In this document: piece by piece, positions 21,855 through 32,485 of the stretch | Layout of the letters: each line of letters begins with the position of its first letter | Numbering within the stretch: the stretch's first letter is position 1 | Translations under genes and position numbers: made by a program | The notes under the pieces: generated by a model | Database searches by the model: none | What the model was told of the DNA's origin: nothing | What the model saw: only the letters and a program-made list of their open reading frames with translations | Origin: Bremia lactucae | Lineage: Eukaryota > Oomycota > Peronosporomycetes > Peronosporales > Peronosporaceae | DNA: 46,834 nucleotides | Direction: 5' to 3' | Assembly: GCF_004359215.1 (NCBI RefSeq) | Contig: NW_027152031.1 | Location: 1,962,710 to 2,009,543 of the forward strand

Positions 21855-21900
21855 ACCTTTAGGAGGTAAGAACAAATAGAACCTAGCCCCAATTAGCTCG

Positions 21901-22263
21901 GTGCTTAATGTGACGGGGCGAGAGTACAAGCCTGGCTTACTAGTTGCTCAAGCTACTGTAAAGGGCTTTGATAAGCCGTGGTCAACTTCAATCGACTCAG
22001 GAGCGTCTTGCAACTATGCTCGACGCCTTTTCCTTGAAGGAAATCAACAATACGTAGAGACGCTTAAAGCGCATGAAGATGATACAATCGCTGTTCGCTT
22101 AGCGAATGGGACTCGCGTCACTGTTCCCAAAGTTCCATTAAGCTTAGGTATAAAGTTTCTGGACTTTGATAGTATGGAGCGCTGTCTCGTCCTTGATTTG
22201 GATTCGAGATATGATCTCATCCTTGGTATGGCCTGGCTAGAACAGGAGCCATGGATCGATTGA
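21901..22263 (+). CDS. Gypsy B aspartic protease domain
   Basis: A continuous frame of about 120 residues. It contains the active-site triad in STSIDSGASCNYA (about 21988-22020), the only gypsy protease in this window with an undamaged DSG. It also has the RLANGTRVTVPKV strand, and the ILGMAWLEQEPWID flap/end motif before the stop. It would process the gag-pol polyprotein, but upstream gag and downstream pol are broken, so it is a relic domain. Confidence 0.75.
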   Translation: MLNVTGREYKPGLLVAQATVKGFDKPWSTSIDSGASCNYARRLFLEGNQQYVETLKAHEDDTIAVRLANGTRVTVPKVPLSLGIKFLDFDSMERCLVLDLDSRYDLILGMAWLEQEPWID

Positions 22264-22291
22264 AGGTCTAAGACCTTAGGCGCCACGCGCA

Positions 22292-23248
22292 ATGTTCCTA
22301 GCAATTTTTTGGAGAGTCATGAACCGACCTTTGCTAGGCAACAAAAGCGCTATTGGCGCGGATCAGTCTGTCAGTCTTTTAGACATTGGAATGGCTGAAT
22401 TAATAAACTCAAATGTTCAAAACACTAATTCTGAGCCCGACTCAGCAGAAATAAGTGGAGCAGCACGTACCCCGTCGAGTGACACTAGTTGTGATTACGA
22501 TTCACTGAAAGCACTGAAAAGCATTGTTAGCCTAAGGCCGAATCATCAAGGGTGCAATATCCCTGAGATACGTGGAGTGGCACGTCTAAGTCCACCGAGT
22601 ATGGTCGGCCGAGCTGGCATCTCACTGATTGTCAGTAGTGACACTGTTGGCGGTTCGCCAGGTTGTCAATGGTGCAAAATTCGTGAGATGCGTGAAGTGG
22701 CACGTCTAAGTCCACCGAGTGTGGTCGGCCGAGGTGGCACCATACTGAGGCTCAATAGTGACACTATTGGCGGTTTGCCAGGGCATTTTGGGTCAAAACC
22801 TTTTAATGCATGTGAAGTGACACGTAAAGTTCACTAGATAAAGAAGTAGGGTTACCTAACTCCTTGTCGGATGTCGAATTAGACACCATGTCTTGTATAG
22901 AACCAATACAGGCTGGAAAATCCGGAGACGTAAATGTTCCGGCCTCTAAGAGGGTATTGTCTCCACTTTAAGACAGGATGGACACGAAGTGTGTACACCC
23001 TCACAAAGTGATACGAGTGAGCAATTACACACGCTTGTAAATGGTGTAACCGGTAACATTGAGGGGGGAGTTAGCCTTGCGGTAATCTCTTCGTTACATG
23101 CTCTTTTAGAGCTAGACGAAATGTCTATTGATCATTGCGAACGAGCCTTAAAGGCTGCAGACTTATCTGAGATGGTGGTCATTCGACCAACAATTGAGTT
23201 AAATTCATCGTCACTTCTAAGGGTAGTCTTATCTATGCCCCGATCCTG
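22292..23248 (+). pseudogene. Gypsy B linker between protease and RNase H (RT missing)
   Basis: A Ser-rich linker frame (22292-22837), then a second piece (22989-23288) ending near 23240. From there the sequence passes directly into RNase H (VSDASNFAIGVL in shifting frames). The whole RT domain expected between the linker and RNase H is gone. Deletion junction lies at about 23230-23260. Confidence 0.65.
22549..22836 (+). repeat. 120 bp tandem repeat, about 2.4 copies
   Basis: Units start at 22549 and 22669 (shared core GTGGCACGTCTAAGTCCACC), with a partial, more diverged third unit at 22789. The unit is a multiple of three, so the frame is kept and a 40-residue peptide with the core VARLSPPS is repeated. 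Confidence 0.85.
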
Positions 23249-23890
23249 GCACCGCCAAATCCAAATTGGCCTTTCGTGTCGTCAGTGACGCATCGAATTT
23301 TGCAATTGGCGTGCTCTGTTACAAACAGATGTTGATGGGCATGAACGTGTTATTGCGTTCGAGTCTAGACAGCTTAAAGCTGCGGAAAAGAACTACCTAG
23401 TTCATGACAAAGAGTCACTTGCTATGAAGTATGCTCTTGTCAAATTAGAGTTGATCTACTCGGCTCTAAGCCGTTTGTGATACATACAGATCACGCGTCG
23501 TTACGCGCGGCGACTAAGTCACGCCATTTCTCACAGAGAATAGCCCGGTGGCTATCCGTTTTCGCGGAATACAACTTCGAGGTGAAGTATAAGCCCGGCA
23601 AGCAGAATGCTTTGGCCGATGCGTTATCACGCAGGCCGGATTATGAGCTCTCTCACTTAACGACTATCACGTCGCCTATTACTGAATTAATCCGTTCGTC
23701 TTACGCCAATGATAAACAGTGTTTAGCTCTCGTACGAGCTCTAAAGAACTCTGATTCAGGTATTAAATTGCCGGCACGTTTGCGGGCAAGGTTACATCGA
23801 TTTTCTATCGATAACGACCTGTTGCTTTATTGCACAGACACTGCGGACCCTCCGCGTGTCGTTGTACCTAATGATGATGAGTTGATGTAA
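23249..23890 (+). pseudogene. Gypsy B RNase H remnant
   Basis: Frame-shifted start (VSDASNFAI near 23280) with HERVIAFESRQLKAAEKNYLV (about 23341-23400). It then continues as a frame from 23477: HTDHASLRAATKSRHFSQRI, YKPGKQNALADALSRRPDY (about 23590-23645) and the start of the integrase N-terminal region. The frame ends with TAA at 23888. Confidence 0.8.
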
Positions 23891-25010
23891 CAAATCTTCT
23901 ATGAGGCACACGATACTGTCTTTAATGGTCATCTCGGTAGAGAAAAGACTTACGGCTCTGTAAGCCAGATTTATTGGTGGCCCAAATTTTATAAATGGGT
24001 CAGCACATATGTTCGCACGTGCGAATCTTGCCAACGGGTTAAACTCTCGTTACATGCTGCTGTGCCACTAGCGAGCCTTTCCGTCCCCTTAGGTTGCTAG
24101 AAGTCCATTAGTATAGATTTTGGTTTCGGTCTACCGAAAGATTTAGCCGGTAACTCTGGCATGGTGGGCTTTGTTGACCAATTGAGCAAAATGGCTAACT
24201 TAGCGGCTGTGCCAAATACCATTTATGGAGAAGGTACAGCAAGGCTGTTTATTGATCGCGTGTTTCGACAACATGGTTTGCCAGTGGCAATTGTCTCTGA
24301 TCGGCACCCCCCGTTTCACAGGTAAATTCCGAAAATCAATTTTCCGAGTGCTTGGCACCAGATTGGATATGTCCAGTGCGGTCCATCCGCAGACCGATGG
24401 TCAAACAGAATGTGTCAATCGCGTCATTGAAAACGTTTTACGCAGTGTGTCTGCTCAGACACCAAAAAAGCGCTGGAGCTCAATGCTTCCAGTAGTGGAG
24501 TTTGCGTTATATAACACTGTACATGGCTCTACAGGCTATACTCCGTTCTATGTCAACGGTCTAACCCACCTACGCGTTCCGTTAACGATATTACTGCGTG
24601 GTTCAGGGCTTGGTGGGGGAGAATTGGCCGATAGGCTTGCTAATATCAGCCCTGTTACCGCTCGAAAACAAGTAAGGAGTTATTCGCGACGCAATTTAGT
24701 GTCTTAAGACATGTAAAGGGATACGATGGCTGATAGCCAAGACAAAAAAAAAGAACAAGCAGATGCCAAAGGAAGAAGCTGTATTAATTCTTATATGGTC
24801 GGAGACCGAGTTTTATTAAACGCAAAAAATCTACCTCCCAACTTGGATTCCGCGGTCTTCAAGACCAAATTGCGCCCGCGTTTTATTGGACCATTTACGG
24901 TCGTGGCCAAGTAAGGCCTAGCTTAAACGCTAATCCTTCCTAGCAAACTGCGTTCACACACCGAGTGCTCTACGTTGGGTTGCTTAAGCCATATCGGGAC
25001 TCTTCCCACG
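23891..25010 (+). pseudogene. Gypsy B integrase remnant
   Basis: The HHCC zinc-binding domain is readable (AHDTVFNGHLGREKTYGSV and TCESCQRV, 23908-24040). The catalytic core has SIDFGFGLPKDLAGNSGM (about 24113-24165), then IVSDRHPPF (about 24292) with an indel. After a frame change it continues as VHPQTDGQTECVNRVIENVL (about 24382-24440), with the catalytic Glu. A GPY/F module (KLRPRFIGPFTVVAK, about 24867-24911) precedes a stop. Confidence 0.8.
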
Positions 25011-25254
25011 TGGACTTAAGGCGCTTGCGCCGAGACAGGCGGTCGTGCCGCAGATTGCTGCATCCTCACCAGGATGTCCAGCTGGCCCTCTAAACGAGGC
25101 TGCTCACGCTCCAGCGTTGAAAGACGGTCTCGAACCGCCTCAAAAGAGCTCTCAACCCGAGCAAGGACCTCACGAAGAAGTTGCACCTCGTGCCTTAGAG
25201 CATCAAATGCTTCCGCCGAATTTTCGTCCCCCTCCCGCGCTACTTGATGCGCGG

Positions 25255-25463
25255 GGGACCTTCAGTTTTGTGTGGAGATTTTTTTAAAGCGACGTCGTCG
25301 TAAGCGTCAATACCAGTATCTGGTGATGTGGCTAGGGTACCCCTCTTCTGAAAACTCTTGGGAGTTCGAGGTAGCTCTTCGGCAAGATTGCCCGTACGGC
25401 GTTGACGTTTTTGAGCGCCAAGCTCAGTGTCAACTCGCGTCAAACGACGCTTTCCGCCACTAG
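25255..25463 (+). pseudogene. Gypsy B chromodomain
   Basis: EIFLKRRRRKRQYQYLVMWL then GYPSSENSWE (25275-25367) is a typical retrotransposon chromodomain with its conserved aromatic residues. A short C-terminal helix follows. The stop is at 25461-25463. It probably belonged to the integrase C-terminus. Confidence 0.75.
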
Positions 25464-25539
25464 ACGTGGGATTAGGTGGATCTACAGCCTCAGTGCGGCT
25501 TCGATCCATGGTTGTACAGTCAACCGAAGCACTGAAATA

Positions 25540-26254
25540 TCGGCTTGGCCTTTCTTCGTTTTGTGGCATATATGCCGAACGTAACTGGCCTTTGGCCTTA
25601 ACTTGCGAAATCGAAGCGAAGCTTTCGTTCCAAACGAACACCAGCCCTATCCGCAGACTTTCGGATATTCCAAATATTACGAAGCCGGCGAACCCGGTGG
25701 ACCCAGTTTTCAAATGAGACTTCGTTTTCAATCCTTGATTCGTTTGGCGCGTCATTACCTTTGGCGTAAAAATGTATTGCTCATGAAGAGCGTCGCGAGC
25801 AGCGATCTCCCCCGCGTCCTCGCCGGGTCACCGGAGATCCAGGTGCCCACGCTGTGACCCGCTATCTCTTTGCGACACTCGTCCGCACTAAGCGGAGGGA
25901 ATCTATATTCACTGAGCTTTAGCTTTCGCTATCACGGCTTCTCGACGACGAGGTCTTTCCTCTATGAGGATTATGTGCTCTTGCTCTTCATCGAGCGGAT
26001 TCGTAATGATGTTGGACTCAGGGTCCCGTGTCCTGTTCAACGAGTTCAGACATCAGCGGCACCACGTTCTGGGAACGAACTCGGGGCTCTAGGAACGGAT
26101 TGGGACTCCCCCGCCGACTTTCATCCGAAGGAGAAGGCGTGAGAGAACGACGCTCTTTCTCCTCCTCCTCTGATGGAGAGTGAATTTTGACGTCCACCAT
26201 CCCCTCATCATCGAGAAAGGTGCTAAGAGTCTGTGACTCACGCTTGATTGTCAT
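25540..26254 (-). pseudogene. Antisense accessory reading frame in the 3' region of gypsy B
   Basis: On the strand opposite to pol, between the chromodomain stop and the polypurine tract. The candidate ATG (26254-26252) is 103 bp inside the tract. The N-terminal piece (26254-26018) is highly charged and Ser/Pro rich (EEEEKERRSLTPSPSDESRR). A middle stretch has stops. A basic piece at about 25750-25600 reads FENWVHRVRRLRNIWNIRKS and ends with a stop. The Trp and following residues fall at the same spacing as in the gypsy A frame. No known domain is recognised. Confidence 0.45.
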
Positions 26255-26365
26255 GAGACAAAGGAAAGAGAAACACAACCGAAAGGTTAGCTGTTAAGGT
26301 TCCAACCTCAAAGAGGAAATGAAGTGAATATTGACACCCGGTGTCAACAGTCTGATGGGGGAGGG

Positions 26366-26846
26366 TGTAATGGGGCACACATCGATTTGATAACTGTTTT
26401 GTGGTACATTTACTTGATGGGCATAACACCCATTTTAATTCTAAAATAGTTAATTACTTAAATCCCATTTATTATGGGCAACAAATGTGGTCGCCGCCAG
26501 ATATAAATCTGGTGGCCGAAATCTATTTTAAATTAGCTAGGGCAAGGATTTTAGATTTAAATTATTAAATAAAGTGCAGTTCCCCTTTTGATCTTAAAGC
26601 GTTAAGTGCCTTTCTAAGGCTTGTGCATTGATCTGTAAGAGATAGAAGCCTTTCTAAGGTATATCCTCTTGGACACTAGTTGCCAATTGGTTCTACAAAC
26701 CCCTGAATCCCTTGAACTATGATTTTATAAGCTTTAGTAGCTTGTACGACTCCCTGAGTTGTTAAACCCATTAGTTCAATAGAACTAAGTGACTCTTTGA
26801 GTTTGAATGTCTTCCTCTGACTTTAGGCATAGGTAGCTCCGCTACA
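26366..26846 (+). repeat. 3' LTR of gypsy element B
   Basis: 481 bp running from TGTAATGGGG (directly after the purine tract) to CTCCGCTACA, variants of the TGTAACGGGG/CCCCGTTACA ends of the other LTRs. Its 5' end after GGGG resembles the U3 start of gypsy A more than that element's other end, as expected for this orientation. The middle is longer and diverged. Confidence 0.7.
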
Positions 26847-27108
26847 GGGTTAAATGTAAACTGTATTTAATATTATCAAGCTCTTCTGTTTCTATCAATT
26901 TGATACGTACTTAATTATATACTAATACAAAAAACGCAATGAAGTCTTATCTGTCTCTTTGCGCGCGTCCAGTGCTTACTGGACCGCGGAGCAAGTAAAT
27001 ATAACGGCATATATCTACCAATGGATAAGTTTTCCGAATATTACTATGTAAAGTAATATTTGCAAAGTTTTATCTACCTTTTAGATAATATATTAATTAA
27101 CACCTTGT
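26847..27108 (-). repeat. LTR fragment of the gypsy A/E family
   Basis: Matches the interior and U5/U3 side of the LTR at 14193-14455 in the same plus-strand orientation (shared GGACCGCGGAGCAAGTA and TATTACTATGTAAAGTAATA). Both LTR ends are missing. The left edge abuts the gypsy B LTR exactly, suggesting gypsy B lies within or next to this older LTR. Confidence 0.75.
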
Positions 27109-27239
27109 ACCGCAACGCAGTTGTGGCTATATACAATCGGCCTAATTACCTTTTGCTAAATAAATGCACTATTATGCGACTGAAGCAGCACAGCTTTCAG
27201 AAAATGAAATGATGCTGCTTAATTCAATCTAAAAGAATC

Positions 27240-27315
27240 CTGTTGCTTTACGCACACAGAAGGTCGGCGAGTGATGAGGGGAAGTTGACTCCCTTACATG
27301 ACCCGCTGCTAAGCG
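27240..27315 (-). pseudogene. Short gypsy RT fragment
   Basis: A 75 bp stretch (TTTACGCACACAGAAGGTCG... then GTTGACTCCCTTACATGACC) matching the RT start of gypsy A at 18850-18912 and of gypsy D near 45552-45610. Nothing else of the element remains. Confidence 0.65.
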
Positions 27316-27822
27316 ATCGGCAAATAATTTGTCGATCGCTAACGAATGACATCACAAATTGGTGCCTGACTTTCTCGCAAGGATAAATACGTAATACGTC
27401 AGTACAAACTTACTTTCATCAGCGTTTGTAAATCAAATACCGCTTCAAGAAAATGCAATTATTGTAGGCTCAAGGCGAAAGAAGCGTATCATATGGAACT
27501 AATCTCTTGAACTTTTGACTCTTACCTTGTAAACTTTGTGAAGAAGCACCACCGAGTACAATTGCACGTATTTTTGATTTCCTCAACAAAATATCTCTTT
27601 ATTGTGGTTGGCCTTGAGTCGTAAACACACTTGACGTGGCGACAGCGAAGAATTTTAAGACACACAACTCGACAGTCGACCTCAAAAAGACACGTTTGTT
27701 CAAATGTTGGCGATTCGTCAATTGAAAGCCAACTCTCAAAGAGAGTTAACATCATCAGAAGATGCATTCAACACTCTCAATTGTCCGACCAATCTGAAGC
27801 TTCAGACATGCTCAAAGAATCT
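27316..27822. other. 3' flank of the WASH gene
   Basis: About 500 bp without a supported gene. It separates the transposon block from the host-gene island and probably includes the 3' UTR of the WASH homologue. Confidence 0.4.
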
Positions 27823-29853
27823 TCACGGTTTCGAAGTCCAATCATTTGCTACACAAAATTCGACCCACAAGTCAAATAAAAAACATACGTCAATAACTAT
27901 AGGTTCAAAACGCACTGATTCAAAATTTTCGATTGGGTTCTTGACTTCTTCCATCCTTCGAGGCAGCACTTGTTTTGACCGAATCGAGCCTCCTTTTTGC
28001 TTTTTCTTAATATTTTGAATTTGAGCCAAGAAATCGTCCCCGTCATTCGACTTGTTGTCGTCCGGTAGGTGACCATGACCATCGTCACTGCCATCATCTG
28101 ACATGGCCAGTGTAGGCAATTGATTCTGCTGTCCGTCATGTGATAAAGGAGGCGGTGGAGGCTGAGCAGGAGCCGTCACTTCCTTTGCGGTCAGCACGGT
28201 TACAGGTTTTGCCGCAGCTTTTTCGCGCTCGCGTCTCTGCTCCATCTGGTCTTGCTTGCCACTAATAGCGGCTTGTCGCCGCAGCATGCGCTGCTGCATT
28301 TCTTCTGCAATCGTTAACGGCTTTGTCGCACTATCTCCTGCTTTCATAATCGGATCGGCCTTTTCGACGCTCGCATCCACCTATGGCAAAATTCACATAA
28401 GAAGTGACATACCATTACAAAAGTCATGGTATTTAAAGCACTGACCTTGCGAAGTTTTATATTGGGGTTCCGAATCTGGTCAAGAAAGCTTATCGCCGTT
28501 GGCAGACTGTCGACTTGTTCTGGTGCAGGCGGTGGGGGAGGAACATCCTGATGAAATATTCGATACATTTGTCAAATAGAAGACCAAGAATTAGACTTTC
28601 CACCGCCTTTACCTCCTGCGGTGGTGGAGGAGGGGGTGCATCGTCTTCTTCATAGACCATAGATGGCGGAGGAGGGACAACGTCCTTGTCTTGCGATGCA
28701 AGAGGCGGTGGAGGTGGTGGAGGTGGTGTATCCTCTTTCATCGTTGTAAAGTCCACATTTAGAGCTGGAGGTGGCGGTGGTGGGGTATTATCGACTAGAC
28801 CAACTGTAAGAGTTTGCACAGACGGCTCCATGGCCATGGGTCCAACCTCAAAATTCGCAATTGTTGGCAAATCAGGCAATGTCTTGTCCTGAAACATTGA
28901 CGGTGCAATCGACGTCGTGTTTTCTTGTGCGTACTGGTAGTCGGCGATATTCTCTAGCGGCAAATTCATCGGTAGCTTCGCGGACATGTCAGGCATGATC
29001 CCCATGGACGGATGGAACTCGTAATTCAGTCCTTGTACACTCGGCTATAAGCGCACATCCCATCGATCATTACCAAGTCTATACAACAAGACCTGCAAGC
29101 ACGCACCAATTCATCGCCGTACTCAATAGTTCGTGGTGCCTTGGCCAATTCCTTCCGCTTCTCTTCTTCCTCTTCATAGTCCGTGCCCAATAGATTATCC
29201 CACGACGTGTACTAGATGCCCACACAAGACCTTTCGTCATTAGCAACAAGTTAATTGAACCACGAGATTAATCTTTGGACCTTTTGGTATGGATTTTCAC
29301 CGGAATTAAAGAGCAGAACACTGCCCACGGACGCAATGTACTCAGGGAGGCGACCCAGTCCTTCCTTTTCCATATTCGCTTCCGGCTGCTGCGTCTTTTG
29401 ATACTCGTTTACTTTTTCGAAAAGTTCCAAGACTTCTGCCATGTGTTGGCCTCGATAGGCGGGCGGTAGTGGCTCAGCTGGCAAGAAATGCGTCTCATCG
29501 TCCGCGTCAGGCACGAGCAGGGGCGCGTCGGCGTACGGTTTATCGCAAAACAGTGTCTTGGGCAGTGCTAGATGCTTCGGTGCCGGATATCGCGACGTGG
29601 AAAAGACAGTTGTGGGCTTATTGGTAGAGCGACGCGCTGTGAGGGCATTCACCTTGGCTTGACACAGCTGAATGCGCTTGTCAACGGCAGCAACACGCTC
29701 CTTTTCAAATGACACTTTATGCACTAAGCGATTAAAAATGTCTCCAACCACTGCGTCTAGCTGGGAGAGCGCCTTCAGCACATCCTTGGCGACAAATTGC
29801 GGCTGCAAGTCGCCGTAGATGCGGTCAATCGCACATACCTGCGAGGTCTGCAT
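27823..29853 (-). CDS. WASH1: WASH complex subunit 1 homologue (five exons)
   Basis: Exons 29853-29281, 29211-29107, 29044-28613, 28547-28446 and 28380-27823 join in frame to 589 residues; introns are 69, 62, 65 and 65 bp with GT..AG ends. The N-terminal WAHD1 domain shows GDIFNRL, VFSTSRYPAP and GLGRLPEYIASVGSVLLFNS, landmarks of WASH. Exon 2 gives YTSWDNLLGTDYEEEEE. Exon 3 holds four polyproline runs (profilin/SH3 type). Exon 4 has a WH2 actin-binding helix (AISFLDQIRNPNIKLRKV). Exon 5 has the connector helix (EEMQQRMLRRQAAISGKQ) and an acidic stretch (DDGSDDG). WASH activates Arp2/3 on endosomes. The expected Trp in the acidic end is not evident, and the last 50 residues are diverged. The frame is open upstream to a GTG at 29889 but the first ATG is 29853. 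An Inr-like TCACTCT lies just upstream. Confidence 0.88.
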
Positions 29854-29961
29854 GGCATCAAGAGTGATGGTAACCGAGTCGTGTAACACGAGACTGCTTG
29901 TGGCGTGTGTGTGGATTAAAATAAATAATTGCTCAAGTGTACAGTTTTACTATTAATTCTA

Positions 29962-32058
29962 TTAATATCTTCCAGTAATTAGAGCACTTGGTTTAAAACT
30001 AAAATCAAGACACAGCGGCACGTGATCTGACAGAAACTGGCAATTTGGCAAAGCTGTTTTCGAAAATCCTTCGAGGACTTGTGGCGGGTGCACTCTTAGC
30101 CCTGCAAATGGCATCAATGTCTCGGGGGTGTACCACACATAATCAAGAACACCTTTCCAGCGCCCTAGGACCGAGTACCAAGAACTTTCAACACATCAGT
30201 ATACTAGCAGACACAAAACTACGCCCACCTGTATAGTTGGTATACTCGGGCTCAGCACCAAAGATCGAAGCGTAGGCACTAGCAAAACCGATATGTTGCT
30301 CCAAGTCCAAGGACGCGTAAATATTTGCCAGCTGACTCGGTGCGTACTGAATGTCGGGATGATGGAGTGAAACGTGGTTTTGCGTCATAAATTCGTATAC
30401 CGCGCTCGTCGGTTCGCTATTGAAATCTCCACAGAGAATCGTGGGTAAGTTTCGTCTTAACGTCACTCGCTCAAGCTACCACCCCAAGCGCCACACAACC
30501 ATTCACCCGTGAGTGTCAATTTAATCTCTTTCGACTGCAAATACAACCTACCTGCTTCTCCAACATACTTGTTTGCCACATTTTAACATCCGGAAATTTG
30601 GGATTTGAGAAAATATGCACATTTGCAATGCACATCAATGGTCCTGATTGCGACTTACGTAGTACGACTTCATTGCTTGTAGGAACGACTTCTAACACTG
30701 CAATTTGTGCAACATTGTCCCGCAAGAGGCGCTGCCGCATCTTATTCAGTGTCGCCAAGTACTTTTCACGGGCAGCCATGGACGGACCTTGATACTTCAG
30801 ATCATATTCGGTCTGCACCTGCGACAGAAAGTTGTTGGCTAGTTCATTGAAATCCACTGGATAGCGTTCTTTAAGAATAAACCGACTGCGTTTGAAAAAC
30901 AGTGCACATCCATCGACCTTGCCTTCCAACCCCATGGATTCTCGAGCTTTCTTCAAGTACCAGCCTTCGTAGCCCCATTCGTCCATTAGGGGAGCAAAAA
31001 ACGTCTTGAAATGGTCTCCTTGGACTTCTTGAAGACATAGAATGTCAGCATTATACGACTGCAACTCTCGTTTGAGTAATTCGCGTCGAAACGACCAATT
31101 CAGTGCCCATACGGGACAGTAGGGATACATCTGCCGTGTAGCGTAGATTTCCGCCAACACATTGTACGTCAGCACTCGAAACACACCAAGTTGCCGCAAT
31201 CGCGGAGTCAGTCGCGCTTCAGTCGCAGTGGCTAGCATCCGTCGCTTCGGTGGCATGGGCGGGACTTTGGAGGCATTGATTTCAGTACACACAAAAGTTA
31301 CTACACAAGATGCCAAGAAACCACAGACTTACACGGCAGAACGAGCCCCGTGTCGACGGTTTTCATCAGCACAGCGCCATTGATTCGTTGAGTCGCACGA
31401 CACTCGACTCGAAGCACGTGGCCAACGTCTTCACGAGTGGGCGTATATGACCGACTATAATACAAGAGCGGCACGTGCGTGAGAAACCTCAAAGGTGTCT
31501 TTCAAGCCACGGTTCCTACTTTGCTTCCTGAACCTTGATCCACGTTTCGGTCGGGAGTGGACAAAACCTTTCCATCGCATACAGTTGCGATTTCCACGTA
31601 AATTTTAACGCGTCCCGACGCTGGGCGTCGACCAGCGCTTGCGTGTCATGCAAGTCTTTGTGCGTATGCCACGACATGCGAAAGCACTCGAGACTGCAGA
31701 AACACGACTGGTCGCGAGCGATGCCAAGGCGACAGCACTGGACACACTCGAGATTGGCCGTAAGCAGCAACACATTGCCCGCTTCATCGCTCGTGTGGCG
31801 GAGGCAGGCGTGGTTGGCACAGGCGCGCCGCAAGGAGGATTTGAACCAATCATATTGCATCTTGACGTCCTTGTCGTCAATGTCACCTTCTCGTGACCGA
31901 AAGAAGGCGTGCGTCATCATCAAGCAGCCTTCCACGGGCTGGTCGACGCGCAGCGAGATCTTTCCGTCGCCAGGGATTGGAGAGCTATTATAAGGCGAAA
32001 GCGAATGGGGGGTACGCGGGAGTGGGGGATATGGGGAAGTTGGCAAACCCGTGGTCAT
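29962..32058 (-). CDS. CCR4: CCR4-type poly(A) deadenylase (CCR4-NOT, plant-like N-terminal finger; five exons)
   Basis: Exons 32058-31520, 31454-31333, 31264-30552, 30475-30229 and 30164-29962 join to 607 residues; introns are 65, 68, 76 and 64 bp. The C-terminal half is an endonuclease/exonuclease/phosphatase nuclease with all landmarks: N255 (LTYNVLAEIY), E300 (LCLQEVQ), D475/N477 (CGDFNSEP), D548 (LDYVWYT) and S586-D-H588 (SDHVPL). The N-terminus has a Cys/His finger at 105-137 (CVQC..CFCSLEC..HTHKDLH) and the YTPTREDVGHVL segment, the layout of plant CCR4a/b, and lacks the leucine-rich repeats of yeast and animal CCR4/CNOT6. It should shorten mRNA poly(A) tails in the cytoplasm. For intron 2 a nearer acceptor (31301) would leave a 32 bp intron; the 31265 acceptor was chosen because it gives 68 bp like the others. 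Confidence 0.9.
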
Positions 32059-32485
32059 GGGAAATTGATCCTACATTGCAGTAGTTTAACGGTACGGCGC
32101 AATGCGTGTTGTGAGCACGACGGGTTAGTTGTGAGTGAAACAAGGGCATTATGGAGCCATGATGATTTCGATTACTTGTTGTGAGACGCGGGATACAGAT
32201 GACGGAGTCCAGACGCAAGACACCAAAGGGGCATTCGAACGCTTAAGCTGGTGTGGCAAACTTGTTCTTAATCACGGATCTAAAACTAGAACCACTTTGA
32301 GAGCAGATTTAACGTTTCTAGAGCGCGTGTCGTACTGGCGTAAAAAGGAATCTATACAAGAACATTGAGATGTAAATTAATATCTTTCTGCTTAAAAGTG
32401 GTCCGAGAGCTTTTAAAATTTAGATCCCGAGACACAAATCGCGGCATTGTCATTCTTCATTGGACCGCCACAAAGCCATTGCGAG
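32059..32485. promoter_or_regulatory. Divergent intergenic region CCR4 / transporter fusion
   Basis: 427 bp between two head-to-head ATGs. It should contain both promoters. On the plus side a near-consensus oomycete core promoter is visible at 32450-32461. On the minus side no clear Inr was found; a TTTCACTCAC at about 32140 is only a partial match. Confidence 0.5.
32450..32461 (+). promoter_or_regulatory. Oomycete Inr + FPR core promoter
   Basis: TCATTCTTCATT fits the oomycete initiator TCAYTYY directly followed by the NCAWT flanking element. It lies 25-36 bp before the ATG at 32486, the usual short leader distance. If transcription starts here, the open frame upstream of 32486 (from a TTG at 32447) is not translated. 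Confidence 0.65.

Larger units (their letters stand above)
20842..26846 (+). mobile_element. Ty3/gypsy element B (RT deleted, 3' LTR present)
   Basis: Plus-strand order: gag, protease, linker with tandem repeats, RNase H, integrase with zinc-binding domain, GPY/F module, chromodomain, a 0.9 kb 3' region with an antisense frame, polypurine tract (GGGGGAGGG, 26357-26365) and 3' LTR (26366-26846). The RT domain is missing. The 5' LTR is absent because the element starts at the copia B junction. Confidence 0.85.

Noticed and set aside
25240..25755. Single 171-residue minus-strand ORF
   Set aside because: It overlaps the plus-strand chromodomain, so its lower part is a shadow; only the upper, different frame is considered as antisense accessory ORF.
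28686..28892. Glycine-rich protein on the plus strand
   Set aside because: Antisense shadow of the polyproline runs of the WASH exon 3.
31301..31332. 32 bp intron 2 in the CCR4 gene using the nearer acceptor
   Set aside because: In frame but much shorter than every other intron here; the 68 bp alternative is also in frame.
32447..32485. Extension of the fusion protein to a TTG start
   Set aside because: The Inr/FPR match lies inside it and the first ATG is at 32486.
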